DNA from: Paenibacillus phocaeensis | GTDB taxonomy: Bacteria; Bacillota; Bacilli; Paenibacillales; Paenibacillaceae | NCBI RefSeq assembly: GCF_900021165.1 | Contig: NZ_FCOQ01000007.1 | Coordinates: 62,001-126,000 of the forward strand | DNA length: 64,000 nt | Direction: 5' to 3' | In this document: one piece after another, positions 34,565 through 42,688 of the stretch | Layout of the letters: each line of letters begins with the position of its first letter | How positions within the stretch are numbered: the stretch's first letter is position 1 | Notes under the pieces: generated by a model | The model's database searches: none | What the model saw: only the letters and a program-made list of their open reading frames with translations | Told to the model about the DNA's origin: nothing | Position numbers and translations under genes: made by a program

Positions 34565-34933
34565 TTATCCGCCGATCCGCATCAGGACTGCCTCGCGAGC
34601 CGCTTTCGTCAGACCGCCGAGTACCAGATCATAAGAATGGTCAATCATCGCCCGCACATCGTCCAGCGGCAAGCTGCCGTCCACCGTGACCGTATTCCAG
34701 TGCTTCTTATTGAGGTGATATCCGGGCTTTACGCAAGCATGCTGCTCCCGAAGATTCGCTGCAATCACGGGATCGCATTTCAGGGAGATGCTCGCTGCCG
34801 CATCGTCGGATGTTACCGGGAGTAATGCAAACATTTTCCCTCCGACCTTCATAACCGCCGTTTCCGGACCAAACGGATATTCCAGGACGGCCCCTTTTTT
34901 GGACAAACCATAGGCAACCAGCTTCTGATACAC
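34565..34933 (-). CDS. MmcQ/YjbR family protein
   Basis: This 122-residue protein belongs to the MmcQ/YjbR (CyaY-like fold) family. It shows EYPFGPETAVMKVGGKMFALL, ISLKCDPVIAANLREQHACVKPGYHLNKKHWNTV and the closing DHSYDLVLGGL. Members bind DNA without a known specific role; many accompany metabolic or resistance genes. The start ATG 34933 follows AAGGAAGGAA. It appears intact although the sequence on both sides is decayed, and it is the only intact gene in the 33.7-35.7 kb region. Confidence 0.88.
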   Translation of the reverse strand: MYQKLVAYGLSKKGAVLEYPFGPETAVMKVGGKMFALLPVTSDDAAASISLKCDPVIAANLREQHACVKPGYHLNKKHWNTVTVDGSLPLDDVRAMIDHSYDLVLGGLTKAAREAVLMRIGG

Positions 34934-35246
34934 GTTCCTTCCTCCTTACTGCTCGCATGGTATTTGGTGTAACTATAGCATGACAGACAAGCGGGGAAAA
35001 GCGCCACGCCCCACATAATACCCATATTATTCCATATGATAGCTGGGGGGCAGTCGGTAGGTGGGGATGGTGTGTATAGTGAGGGAGCGAACGGTGAGAG
35101 GTACTCGGTGGGGGGTGTATGAGGAGTGGGTACGGAAATTTTGTATGGAAGGTGTGCGTGGAAGTTGTGTACGGGGATGTAAAGTGTGTGGGGTGGGGGC
35201 TAGAGTATAGAGGTGCGAAGTGGCAGAGTTTAGAGGACGGCGAACA

Positions 35247-35441
35247 TAGCGGTAAAAAAGGGCCTTATTACTCCTCCTAAGGCTAATTCCATAAAAATAA
35301 GACCCCAAAAGGGCCTTATTTACGCAAAACCAAGGTAAAACCAACTAGAATGGGGCTCCTGCCACTGAATAGCGGTAAAAAGTTCCCTTATTTATCGCAA
35401 AAAGGCCCTTTCGGTTGAAATAAGGCCATAAAATACCGCTA
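35247..35441. repeat. Four-unit inverted repeat element R2 (195 bp)
   Basis: Forward units start at 35247 (TAGCG) and 35298 (TAAGA); inverted units start at 35390 (TAAGG) and 35441 (TAGCG). In all four a YTATT box follows at base 19. Unit spacing is 51 in both arms. The outer ends are TAGCGGTA and TACCGCTA. The segment 35370-35441 additionally folds into a 72-base hairpin. Confidence 0.7.
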
Positions 35442-35665
35442 TCGCGAGCGACAGACAGAGGAGCCGCACCATGCACCACACCATACCATACACCACATAC
35501 CATACACCACTCACCACACACTCACACCAAGATGACGGTTATTACGCGTCGCGCTTCAGGTGCTTCCTCCCTCCGGGTGACGGCGGACCGCCTGCGGCGG
35601 TGCCCTCCACCCGGATGGGAGCCGCCCGAGGGGACGGCGTCAACACCCTCACCGGACGACGGATC

Positions 35666-35700
35666 GGGAATGCGGGGTGGGAAAACCACCCCGCATTCCC
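35666..35700. repeat. Perfect 15-bp hairpin
   Basis: GGGAATGCGGGGTGG (35666-35680), loop GAAAA, CCACCCCGCATTCCC (35686-35700). No T tract follows on either strand. Three tandem GGTGTCC copies (35701-35721) abut it. The SDR gene ends 72 bases away. Confidence 0.75.
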
Positions 35701-35771
35701 GGTGTCCGGTGTCCGGTGTCCGGCCTCCGCCGTCCCCTCCCGCGTCCCGCGGCCCACGTCCCGCGGGATCC

Positions 35772-36473
35772 CTACAGCGGCATCGCCTTCCCGTCGATGC
35801 CGATCATCACGGCGCCGGTGTCCGCCGCCAGCTTGCCCTCGGCCAGGTCGAGGATCGACCTCGCCGAATCCAGCGGGTCGCCCGGCGCCTGGCGGCCGCC
35901 CATCGGCGTGCGCATCCAGCCCGGGTGCATGGCGAACACGCGGAACTCCTGCGGCACCAGCTCCTTGCGCAGCTGGGCGGTAAAATAGTTCAGCGCCGCC
36001 TTGGACAACGCGTACGGATAATCCCCGCCGTACGCCCCGGCCAAGCCCCCCGCTTCCGAGGATACGTTCAGGATGAACGGCTGGCGGCCGGCTCTGAGGA
36101 GCGGCAGGAAATGCTTGACCATCTTCATCGGGCCGTAGAGATTGGTGCGGAACGTATTCTCCACCGCGGCGAATTCCAATCGCTCGATCGACTGTTCCCG
36201 CGCCAGCAAAATTCCGGCATTGTTGATCAACGCATCAACCGCTCCCCATCTGGCCGCGATCGCCTTTTGCGCCTCGGCAATCGAAGCCTCTTCGTCCACA
36301 TCCAGCTCCAGCAGCATCAGCTTCCCCGGCGCGCCCGCCTGCCGTTCTTCCAACGCTTCCACGTTGGTATCCAACGAGCGAATGCCGGCGGCCACCTCAT
36401 GTCCGCGCCGCAGCGCTTCCCCTACGATTTCCAGGCCAAGCCCCTTTCCTGCTCCCGTCACGATCAGTTTCAT
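35772..36473 (-). CDS. Short-chain dehydrogenase/reductase (SDR family)
   Basis: This 233-residue classical SDR has the cofactor motif TGAGKGLG at residues 7-14, an NNAG motif (ALINNAGILLA), the catalytic Ser in NVSSEAGGL and a YxxxK motif in YPYALSKAALN. The start ATG 36473 is preceded by AGGTAGG. The sequence gives no substrate; the family includes many NADP-dependent carbonyl reductases. It is monocistronic, between a gene-free region and the VOC pseudogene. Confidence 0.9.
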   Translation of the reverse strand: MKLIVTGAGKGLGLEIVGEALRRGHEVAAGIRSLDTNVEALEERQAGAPGKLMLLELDVDEEASIAEAQKAIAARWGAVDALINNAGILLAREQSIERLEFAAVENTFRTNLYGPMKMVKHFLPLLRAGRQPFILNVSSEAGGLAGAYGGDYPYALSKAALNYFTAQLRKELVPQEFRVFAMHPGWMRTPMGGRQAPGDPLDSARSILDLAEGKLAADTGAVMIGIDGKAMPL

Positions 36474-36556
36474 CTTCCTACCTTACCTCCTCTAGGGTCC
36501 ATAACTTACCCATTCCCCGTTTGAATCCGTTTACATTTTGCCGAAGTGTAAACCGC

Positions 36557-36885
36557 CTACTTGTCGTTCTCCAGCCGCTCGATCCACCGCTTCAGATCCC
36601 GCGTGTCATCCAGATCGGCATCGCGCCCGCCCGGGTATTCCCCTTTTGGCATCAGCGTCATGACGCGCCCTTCGAGCAGTTGAATTCTCTCCTCCAGGAA
36701 GTCCCGCCAAGTGCTCGAATGCTCATCCGGTTTGATCCGTTCTGCGATACGGATTCGCCGCCCCCTGACGAGATCATTCCGATTTGCGTAATCGCCCGGG
36801 TACCCAACGGTTGTTTGTCCAGGTGCGGTCGCTCCTCCGGAAATGCCGTGGTGAGCACATGGCTAATGCACCCCCATTCTAGCAT
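36557..36885 (-). pseudogene. Decayed VOC/glyoxalase-superfamily gene
   Basis: The minus strand starts with LDKQPLGTRAITQIGMIS, the typical opening strand of a VOC-fold protein. It then jumps frame and position to RIAERIKPDEHSSTWRDFLE, and ends with MPKGEYPGGRDADLDDTRDL and KRWIERLENDK before TAG. These are the beginning, middle and end of a ~150-residue VOC protein with two internal deletions and a frameshift. At about 105 residues it cannot form the paired beta-alpha-beta-beta-beta modules. Confidence 0.65.
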
Positions 36886-36999
36886 ATTCAGAAGGATTCC
36901 GGTACAAGTCGCTGTGGCAAAATCGGGTCAAGAACCTACGGCACAAATGCCCATCTCCGCGAATATACTGCAGCAAGAACAAAGGAGGAATGGATTCGA

Positions 37000-37374
37000 A
37001 TGCCTAATATGTATTCGCCTTATGGCGGCATGCCAAACCAAGTAAGTCCAATGAGCCAGGAGCCGATGGGGTACGACCACAAGAAACAGATGGCCGAGAT
37101 GTGTAAAAAATATCACCACCATCTGATGCAAATGGAAGGTTCCGACGGCAGAATGTATGAAGGGATTATCGACGGAATGGACGACGAACACGTCTATCTT
37201 CTCGTTCCGGTCGGGGATATGGAGGAGCGGGGATTCGGATTCCCTTATGGCGGTTATCCCTTTGGCGGAGGCTTTGGTTACGGCTTCGGTTACCCGCGCC
37301 GCTTCCGCCGCTTTATTCGGCGGCCTTACCCGTTTTTCTTCTTCAGAAGATTGTTCTTCCCTTATTTCTTCTAA
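37000..37374 (+). CDS. Small Sm-like protein with Gly/Tyr/Phe-rich tail
   Basis: ATG 37000 follows AAAGGAGG and gives 124 residues. Residues ~25-75 form a compact Sm/LSm-like strand pattern (HHHLMQMEGSDGRMYEGIIDGM, HVYLLVPVG). Then comes a Gly/Phe/Tyr-rich stretch (FPYGGYPFGGGFGYGFGYP) and a basic aromatic end (RRFRRFIRRPYPFFFFRRLFF). Aromatic/glycine-rich tails of this kind occur in spore coat proteins, and a spore transglutaminase gene converges on it, so a coat role is plausible but not proven. It resembles the product at 59408-60043 in overall design. Confidence 0.7.
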   Translation: MPNMYSPYGGMPNQVSPMSQEPMGYDHKKQMAEMCKKYHHHLMQMEGSDGRMYEGIIDGMDDEHVYLLVPVGDMEERGFGFPYGGYPFGGGFGYGFGYPRRFRRFIRRPYPFFFFRRLFFPYFF

Positions 37375-37394
37375 AAAAGAGAAACCAGCCAGCA

Positions 37395-37428
37395 ACAAGG
37401 CCTCCTGCCATCAGCAGGAGGCCTCGTC
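37395..37428. terminator. Bidirectional terminator
   Basis: AAGGCCTCCTGC, loop, GCAGGAGGCCTC between the converging Sm-like and transglutaminase genes. Confidence 0.75.
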
Positions 37429-37435
37429 TGCTTAA

Positions 37436-38242
37436 TTAAACCTGGCCGAAATCCCTGCCTTGCGGCGCGCGATGTCGGTAAACCGTGTTGCCGATCCGGG
37501 CAAACACTCCCCTCAGGGATCGGATATGCTCGTAGTTGGGGTAGATCATCGTATCCATCAGATACGCCGATCTTTGGCTGCCGGGTTTCCTGCGCCGGTT
37601 CAGCGCCTCAATGATCCCCGAAGAAGAGCGAATGCCGATGCCGTGGCCATAATAGCGGTCTTCGCCCAGCATGATCACGTTCTCCCCTTGCCATTCCGGG
37701 GTTTCGGGATTATGATCCGGATTCTTGAAATAGAGAATATCCCCGGGATATGGACCCAGCCGCAGGCTGCCCTGACGAAATCCCAGATCGCTGTCATACT
37801 GCCAATCGTATAGAAACAAGTTGGTAAAATACGTATTAAACGCCCGGCTGCCGATTTGATCCAACACGGCTTTATACATCACGATCATCATCGCCATGGA
37901 GCACTCAAAGCCGTAAAGCGGCCCGTTGCGATAAATATCCTGGATCGCCTCAGCCGGCGGCACGGCGTTTCTTAGTCGGAATCCTCCTTCCTCCGTGCGG
38001 CTCCAATACATTTCATTGCATCTGGACCTGCGGTAGACGGCAAATTGGACACCGCTCGCTTGAAGCGCCAGGGCCGAATCAACGATTGAATTTCGCAGGC
38101 TCAGTTCAAACAACAGCTCTTCCAAAGAGCCGTAACGATAGGGCACGGGGCTCCTCTCTTGGGCCTGCACGATTTCTCTTTGCAGCGGCGGCAACATCAT
38201 TTGAGATAACTGTCTTTTATCTTTTGGCGGCAGAAGGATCAA
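37436..38242 (-). CDS. tgl: Protein-glutamine gamma-glutamyltransferase (spore transglutaminase)
   Basis: A TTG start at 38242 behind AAGGAGGG gives 268 residues, slightly longer than the 245 of B. subtilis Tgl. The enzyme forms epsilon-(gamma-glutamyl)lysine cross-links in the spore coat. The nucleophilic Cys is in GPLYGFECSMAM; a Glu and His that complete the active site lie in WQGENVIMLGEDRYYGHGIGI. The DWQYDSDLGF and PGDILYFKNPD stretches are typical. It is monocistronic and ends at a shared terminator with the Sm-like protein gene. Confidence 0.93.
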   Translation of the reverse strand: MILLPPKDKRQLSQMMLPPLQREIVQAQERSPVPYRYGSLEELLFELSLRNSIVDSALALQASGVQFAVYRRSRCNEMYWSRTEEGGFRLRNAVPPAEAIQDIYRNGPLYGFECSMAMMIVMYKAVLDQIGSRAFNTYFTNLFLYDWQYDSDLGFRQGSLRLGPYPGDILYFKNPDHNPETPEWQGENVIMLGEDRYYGHGIGIRSSSGIIEALNRRRKPGSQRSAYLMDTMIYPNYEHIRSLRGVFARIGNTVYRHRAPQGRDFGQV

Positions 38243-38366
38243 GCCTATTTCCCTCCTTAGGTTTTGTCGGATGAATCTAGGTTAGTGTACGTGCGGAAGC
38301 CCGAATTGGTGCCCGCCCGGCCGCATTCAATCTGCCTTTTCCAGAAAATCCAGACGCAGACGCAAA

Positions 38367-38402
38367 CACCCCCAAGCCGTATCCATTGGCTTGGGGGACG
38401 CT
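38367..38402 (-). terminator. Terminator of the kimA-pyk transcript
   Basis: On the minus strand CCCCCAAGCC, loop, GGCTTGGGGG then TGTTTG. Confidence 0.75.
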
Positions 38403-38413
38403 TTTCGCAGTAT

Positions 38414-39829
38414 TCACACCTGTTGGATTTGAATCAGATTCGTCGTTCCTGCCTGCCCCAGCGGCAATCCCGCCGAGAAGACCACGATATCGCCTTCCTG
38501 AACGTAGCCCGTGCGGCGAGCGCTGTCGATCGCCGCGGCCAGCATTTCGTCCGTCGTCGTAACCGGACCGCCCAAATAAGGGAATACGCCGGACAACAAG
38601 ATGAGTTTGGTCACGACATGCGGGTGGTGGGCAATCGCCAGAATTGGCGCCTTCGGCCGGTATTTCGAGACCATTCTGGCCGTAAAGCCGCTTTCGGTCG
38701 AGGTGATAATCACTTTGGCGTTCAGTTCCAGGGACGCGCTGACCGCTCCTTGGCTGATGACTTCCGTGATATCGGTGCCGTGCAGCCTTCTACGCCGGTT
38801 GAACGACTCCCCGTAATCGATCATGGATTCGGCCTTCCGCGCCACGGCAGCCATAGTCCGCACCGCTTCAACCGGATACTTCCCGGCGGCCGATTCCCCG
38901 GACAACATCACAACGTCGGCTCCCTGCATCACGGCATTATATACATCGCTGACTTCTGCACGTGTCGGCCGCGGATGAAGCTGCATCGACTCTAACATAT
39001 GCGTGGCGACAATTACCGGCTTGCCGGCTGCGTTACATTTGTCGATCATTTCCTTCTGCAGCATCGGCACTTCCTCAACCGGAATTTCCACCCCGAGATC
39101 GCCGCGTGCGACCATGATGCCATCCGAAGCTTCAATGATGTCCTCCAGATCGCGAACGCCTTCATCATTTTCGATCTTGGAGATAATTTGCACATGGCCG
39201 CCGTGATTCTCCTGCAGAATCCGCCGAACCTCACGAATATCGTCGCCTTTACGAACAAACGAGACGGCGATCATCTCAATCCCGTTCTCCAGACCGAAAT
39301 GAATATGCCGGATATCACGTTCGGTCACACCGGGCAACGTCGTTTGGATTCCCGGAAGATTCACGCCCTTGTTCGGTTTCAGCTTCCCGCCGCTGACGAT
39401 ACGGCAACGAACCTCATCCCCTTCGGCCGATAGGACGCGCAGCTCAATTAATCCGTCATCGATCAGGATTCGATCGTCGGCCTTAACCACCTGGGGCAAC
39501 TCGGAATAGTTGACCGAGAGCTTCGCGGCGTCTCCGGGCAGGGGTTCCGTTGTAAGCACGATCTCCTCTCCGGCGATCAGCTCGCAGGAGGGTTCCCGCA
39601 ATTTGCCGATGCGGACCTCCGGCCCTTTAATGTCCATCATGATCGGAACGAACGTATGCAATTCTTGCGCGGCTTGACGCACCCGCTGAATGCGGGCCAC
39701 ATGCTCCTCCAACTCCCCGTGGGCCATATTCAGTCGGCCAACTGTCATCCCGCCCTGAATCATCTCCTTCAACACGGAGACCGAGTCGCAGGCGGGGCCT
39801 AACGTACAAATGATCTTTGTCCGCAGCAC
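38414..39829 (-). CDS. pyk: Pyruvate kinase, atypical potassium site
   Basis: A GTG start at 39829, seven bases after GGAGG, gives 471 residues, without the extra C-terminal PEP-utiliser domain common in bacilli. It converts PEP and ADP to pyruvate and ATP. Active-site stretches are present: MDIKGPEVRIG, ISKIENDEG, MVARGDLGVEIP, HPRPTRAEVSDVYNA and SGESAAGKYPVEA. Two of the four residues that bind K+ in muscle enzyme are changed: RLNFSHG reads RLNMAHG (Ser to Ala) and DTKGPE reads DIKGPE (Thr to Ile). A Lys occupies the Glu117 position (VVKADDRILIDDG). Lys there is the mark of K+-independent enzymes. The gene follows kimA by 57 bases without a terminator. Confidence 0.88.
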   Translation of the reverse strand: MLRTKIICTLGPACDSVSVLKEMIQGGMTVGRLNMAHGELEEHVARIQRVRQAAQELHTFVPIMMDIKGPEVRIGKLREPSCELIAGEEIVLTTEPLPGDAAKLSVNYSELPQVVKADDRILIDDGLIELRVLSAEGDEVRCRIVSGGKLKPNKGVNLPGIQTTLPGVTERDIRHIHFGLENGIEMIAVSFVRKGDDIREVRRILQENHGGHVQIISKIENDEGVRDLEDIIEASDGIMVARGDLGVEIPVEEVPMLQKEMIDKCNAAGKPVIVATHMLESMQLHPRPTRAEVSDVYNAVMQGADVVMLSGESAAGKYPVEAVRTMAAVARKAESMIDYGESFNRRRRLHGTDITEVISQGAVSASLELNAKVIITSTESGFTARMVSKYRPKAPILAIAHHPHVVTKLILLSGVFPYLGGPVTTTDEMLAAAIDSARRTGYVQEGDIVVFSAGLPLGQAGTTNLIQIQQV

Positions 39830-39886
39830 CGTGGGACCTCCTTCAATTCCGTTTCGCTTAGTATGCGTCAAGCCGCGAAAAACGAA

Positions 39887-41704
39887 TTATTTTTGCAGAT
39901 GGTAAGGAACGGTTGCGATGACGATGTCCTTTTTATTAAATAAATAAGCTCTAAGCAAAAGGCTGGATTGATTATGCAAAATATGCTGCCACCAGTGCCG
40001 GGGAATAAACTGCGGAATCAGGACGGTGATGTGATCGGTCTCCGCCGTTTTCCATTCCACCGTATCAATGAACTTCATAATCGGCCGGATGATGCTGCGG
40101 AAGCTGGAACGAAGCGTGATTAAACGGACTCCCGGATTCCATTCCTCCCACTTTTTCTCCATGCGGTCAATATCCTCGTCGTCAAACCCGACATACACGG
40201 CAACAACGTTATCGGTCAGCGATTTGGCGTAGCTTAACGAGTTCATCACGACGCGGGTGACCCCGGCGACCGGTACGACGATCGTGCTGCCTTTAATGCA
40301 CGGCTTTTCCCTTCCCATATCGATGCGAAGCTGGTCGGCAATATTTAAATAATGGCGGTGAATTTGGTAAAAGATAAACATTACCAGCGGCAGGAAGATA
40401 AATACGACCCAGATATGCGAAAACTTGGTGATGATGAAGATCAGCGTAATTCCCAGCGTCGTCAGCATCCCGATCGTATTGATCACGAACCGGAATACCC
40501 ATCCCTGCGGCTTGTGCTTCAACCACCGAACCATCATGCCAAGCTGCGATAAGGTAAACGGAATAAATACACCAACCGCATACAGCGGAATCAAACTCTC
40601 CGTGCTGCCATGGAAGGCGAGAACCAGCAAAGCCGAAGCCACGCCGAGAAAGATGATTCCGTTCGAGAATCCGAGCCGGTCCCCTCTGACCATAAACGCA
40701 TGTGGCATGTATTTATCTTTGGCCAGCATAAACGCCAGGAGCGGAAAAGCCGAATAAGCGGTATTGGCAGCCAGAAACAAGATCAGTGCCGTAATAGCTT
40801 GAATAATGTAGTACATCACCCCGCGGCCAAAGGTGGATTCGGCGATTTGCGAAACTACGGTCGCCTTGGGATCGGGAGTGATGCCGTACCAATAGGCCAG
40901 CGTACTGATTCCGATAAACATGGTGCAGAGAATGACGCCCATCATCACTAGGGTAGTTGCGGCATTGCGTTCCGCCGGCTGCTTGAAGTTCGGAATGGCA
41001 TTCGATACCGCCTCCACCCCGGTTAAGGCCGAACAGCCTGAACTGAAAGCCTTGAGCAACAGAAACAAGCTGATATCCGAGACGGCGGTCCCCATCTCCG
41101 GCACGCTGGCGTGAATGCCGCCGGTCATGTATTTGAAGAGCCCCGACAGGATCAGGACGAAGATCGACGCGACGAACAGATAGACCGGAACCGCCAGAAC
41201 GGAGGCCGACTCCGTAACCCCCCTGAGGTTCATCAGGGTCAACAGCGTGATCATCAGAAGCGCAATCAACACCCTGTGATCATGCAGCATGGGAAAAGCA
41301 GATGTTATGGCGTCGGTGCCCGCCGACGAGCTGACCGCCACCGTCAGAACATAATCGACCAGCAGCGAGCCGCCGGCCAAGAGTCCTGTGGGGCGCCCCA
41401 GGTTATCCATCGCGACGATATACGCCCCGCCCCCGCTCGGGTAGGAGAAGATCGTCTGCCGATACGACAAGATCAGGATCAGCAACAACCCAAGCACCGC
41501 AAACGAGATCGGGATCGAATACCAGACGGCTGAAAATCCCGCCGCCATCAGAACGATCAGGATTTGCTCCGTTCCGTAAGCCACGGACGACAAGGCATCC
41601 GAGGACAATACGGCCAGCGCCTTAAGCTTGCTGAGCTTTTCCCCTTCAATTTCGGTACTTTTCATCGGTCTTCCGATCAGTACACGCTTAATTTTGTTCA
41701 CCAT
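39887..41704 (-). CDS. kimA: KimA-type potassium importer (APC superfamily)
   Basis: ATG 41704, behind AGAGGAA, gives 605 residues, matching B. subtilis KimA (607). Twelve membrane helices are followed by a cytoplasmic UspA-like domain of about 150 residues (KGSTIVVPVAGVTRVVMNSLSYAKSL, ending NKKDIVIATVPYHLQK). Highly conserved stretches include LSSDALSSVAYGTEQILI, SYPSGGGAYIV and KAFSSGCSALTGVEAVSNAIP. KimA is a high-affinity K+/H+ symporter inhibited by c-di-AMP binding and switched off transcriptionally by the c-di-AMP riboswitch. Both the riboswitch and its promoter are visible upstream here. Pyruvate kinase is the next gene. Confidence 0.95.
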   Translation of the reverse strand: MVNKIKRVLIGRPMKSTEIEGEKLSKLKALAVLSSDALSSVAYGTEQILIVLMAAGFSAVWYSIPISFAVLGLLLILILSYRQTIFSYPSGGGAYIVAMDNLGRPTGLLAGGSLLVDYVLTVAVSSSAGTDAITSAFPMLHDHRVLIALLMITLLTLMNLRGVTESASVLAVPVYLFVASIFVLILSGLFKYMTGGIHASVPEMGTAVSDISLFLLLKAFSSGCSALTGVEAVSNAIPNFKQPAERNAATTLVMMGVILCTMFIGISTLAYWYGITPDPKATVVSQIAESTFGRGVMYYIIQAITALILFLAANTAYSAFPLLAFMLAKDKYMPHAFMVRGDRLGFSNGIIFLGVASALLVLAFHGSTESLIPLYAVGVFIPFTLSQLGMMVRWLKHKPQGWVFRFVINTIGMLTTLGITLIFIITKFSHIWVVFIFLPLVMFIFYQIHRHYLNIADQLRIDMGREKPCIKGSTIVVPVAGVTRVVMNSLSYAKSLTDNVVAVYVGFDDEDIDRMEKKWEEWNPGVRLITLRSSFRSIIRPIMKFIDTVEWKTAETDHITVLIPQFIPRHWWQHILHNQSSLLLRAYLFNKKDIVIATVPYHLQK

Positions 41705-41791
41705 GATGATTCCTCTCTTCATCCTCAAAAATTCTTCTGTTTTTACCCATTCGTAGTCCTATAGAGTCCCCCATCCTGCGGAGAACAACAC

Positions 41792-41826
41792 AAAAAAGCC
41801 GCAGGAAAGTTGGACCTTCCCACGGC
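41792..41826 (-). terminator. Riboswitch-controlled terminator before kimA
   Basis: On the minus strand CGGCCGTGGGAAGG, loop, CTTTCCTGCGGC then T6. It lies between the riboswitch and the kimA start, where c-di-AMP binding would favour termination. Confidence 0.85.
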
Positions 41827-41871
41827 CGCTTCAAAAATTTCCAAGCGAAAACCGCGACAATTCCCTCTTTC

Positions 41872-42030
41872 GGACGCTTACGGAGTTAGCTGACGGATTC
41901 GGGCACGAAAGCAGCCCTACGCTCTCCGGCCAAGATGGCCCAATGAAGCGATTCACCCCGGAAACCGGCTGTCAGGCTGGTTTCGATTGGTTCCCCCGTT
42001 TCTTTACCGAATAAAGAATTCAGCGATCAG
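41872..42030 (-). promoter_or_regulatory. c-di-AMP (ydaO-yuaA type) riboswitch
   Basis: On the minus strand the conserved elements occur in order: CGCTGAATTC, ACGGGGGAACCAATCG, GGGGTGAATCGC, GTAGGGCTGC, CCGAATCCGTCAGCTAACTC and CGTAAGCG. This is the ydaO-yuaA consensus almost base for base. The ligand c-di-AMP turns transcription off; the RNA guards potassium and osmolyte import genes in Firmicutes. Confidence 0.93.
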
Positions 42031-42060
42031 GTATTTGTCATATCAAATTGCCACTGATGA

Positions 42061-42089
42061 ATCATACTCCTGGCCACAAAAAGTGTAAA
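42061..42089 (-). promoter_or_regulatory. Sigma-A promoter of the kimA leader
   Basis: On the minus strand TTTACA (42084-42089), 17 bases, TATGAT (42061-42066). The predicted start near 42054 is about 25 bases before the riboswitch. Confidence 0.75.
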
Positions 42090-42232
42090 GATGAGTTTAA
42101 GGCAAATTGGCGGGGAAAAGGACTCGGCGGCAATCAGGTAAGCGTATACATCATCCTCAGGCGTTGATTCTTTCCGTCGGGCTTGAAATTGCGCGGTGTA
42201 GATGCATCGGGTGGCGGTTGGCGAAAACTTTT

Positions 42233-42252
42233 ATATTCCTCTTATGGAATAT
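42233..42252. promoter_or_regulatory. Candidate ArsR-type operator
   Basis: ATATTCC-TCTTAT-GGAATAT, perfect 7-bp arms, 44 bases upstream of the ArsR-family start codon. Autoregulation is likely. Confidence 0.5.
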
Positions 42253-42295
42253 TCCCAGTTCAATAAGGTATACTCAAGGGAAGGAAGTGAGAACG

Positions 42296-42649
42296 ATGAA
42301 TCCTGCAACTTTAAGTGCGCTTGCCGAACCTCGCCGTTTGGAGATGGTCGAATTGCTGCGCTCCGGTCCCCTGACGGTGGGAGAGATCGCAGATCGACTC
42401 CAAGTCCGGCAGCCGCAGGTGTCGAAACATTTGAAGGTGCTGAATGAAGCCCGCATCGTAGAGGTTGAGCCTGTTGCGAACCGCCGGATTTACCGGCTTC
42501 GCCCGGAGCCTCTGCAGGAGCTCGATGCGTGGATCGCTTCGTTCCGAAATTTGTGGGAAGGGCGGTTTGACCGGCTGGACGAATACCTGCAGGAGATCCA
42601 GAACTCGGAAACGTCCCCTTCACAGGCTAACATGATGAAAACCCCGTAA
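42296..42649 (+). CDS. ArsR/SmtB family winged-helix regulator
   Basis: ATG 42296 behind AAGGAAGTGAG gives 117 residues. The winged helix is clear (LSALAEPRRLEMVELL, LTVGEIADRLQVRQPQVSKHLKVLNEARIVEVE, RRIYRLRPEPLQELDAWI). There is no metal-binding CxC, so it belongs to the SdpR-like group that usually controls a downstream SRPBCC (AHSA1) gene. No such gene follows; a terminator comes directly after the stop. It is therefore a stand-alone, probably autoregulated repressor with unknown targets. Confidence 0.88.
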   Translation: MNPATLSALAEPRRLEMVELLRSGPLTVGEIADRLQVRQPQVSKHLKVLNEARIVEVEPVANRRIYRLRPEPLQELDAWIASFRNLWEGRFDRLDEYLQEIQNSETSPSQANMMKTP

Positions 42650-42678
42650 GGAGCAGCCGCCTCCTTACGGGGTTTGGG
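42640..42678 (+). terminator. Terminator after the ArsR-family gene
   Basis: ACCCCGTAAGGAG, loop, CTCCTTACGGGGT then TTGGGTTT. Confidence 0.75.
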
Positions 42679-42688
42679 TTTACAAATA

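Larger units (their letters stand above)
34934..35771. other. Gene-free region of unusual composition
   Basis: About 840 bases without a credible gene. From 35040 to 35230 the plus strand is strongly G/T-rich (repeated GGTGTG, GTGGGG). Repeat element R2 follows (35247-35441), then an A/C-rich tract (35470-35530; repeated CACCA, ATACCA). From 35560 to 35770 it is very GC-rich, with a perfect 15-bp hairpin and a three-fold GGTGTCC tandem. The G/T and A/C tracts are roughly complementary and flank R2. Confidence 0.6.

Noticed and set aside
35532..36524. A 330-codon plus-strand frame over the SDR gene
   Set aside because: It is an antisense shadow of the SDR gene joined to GC-rich non-coding sequence; low-complexity Pro/Ser/Arg content.
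39830..39886. Possible promoter between kimA and pyk (TTGACG on the minus strand)
   Set aside because: No acceptable -10 at 16-18 bases. The TTTCGC/GCGAAA inverted repeat there has no T tract, so it is not a terminator either.
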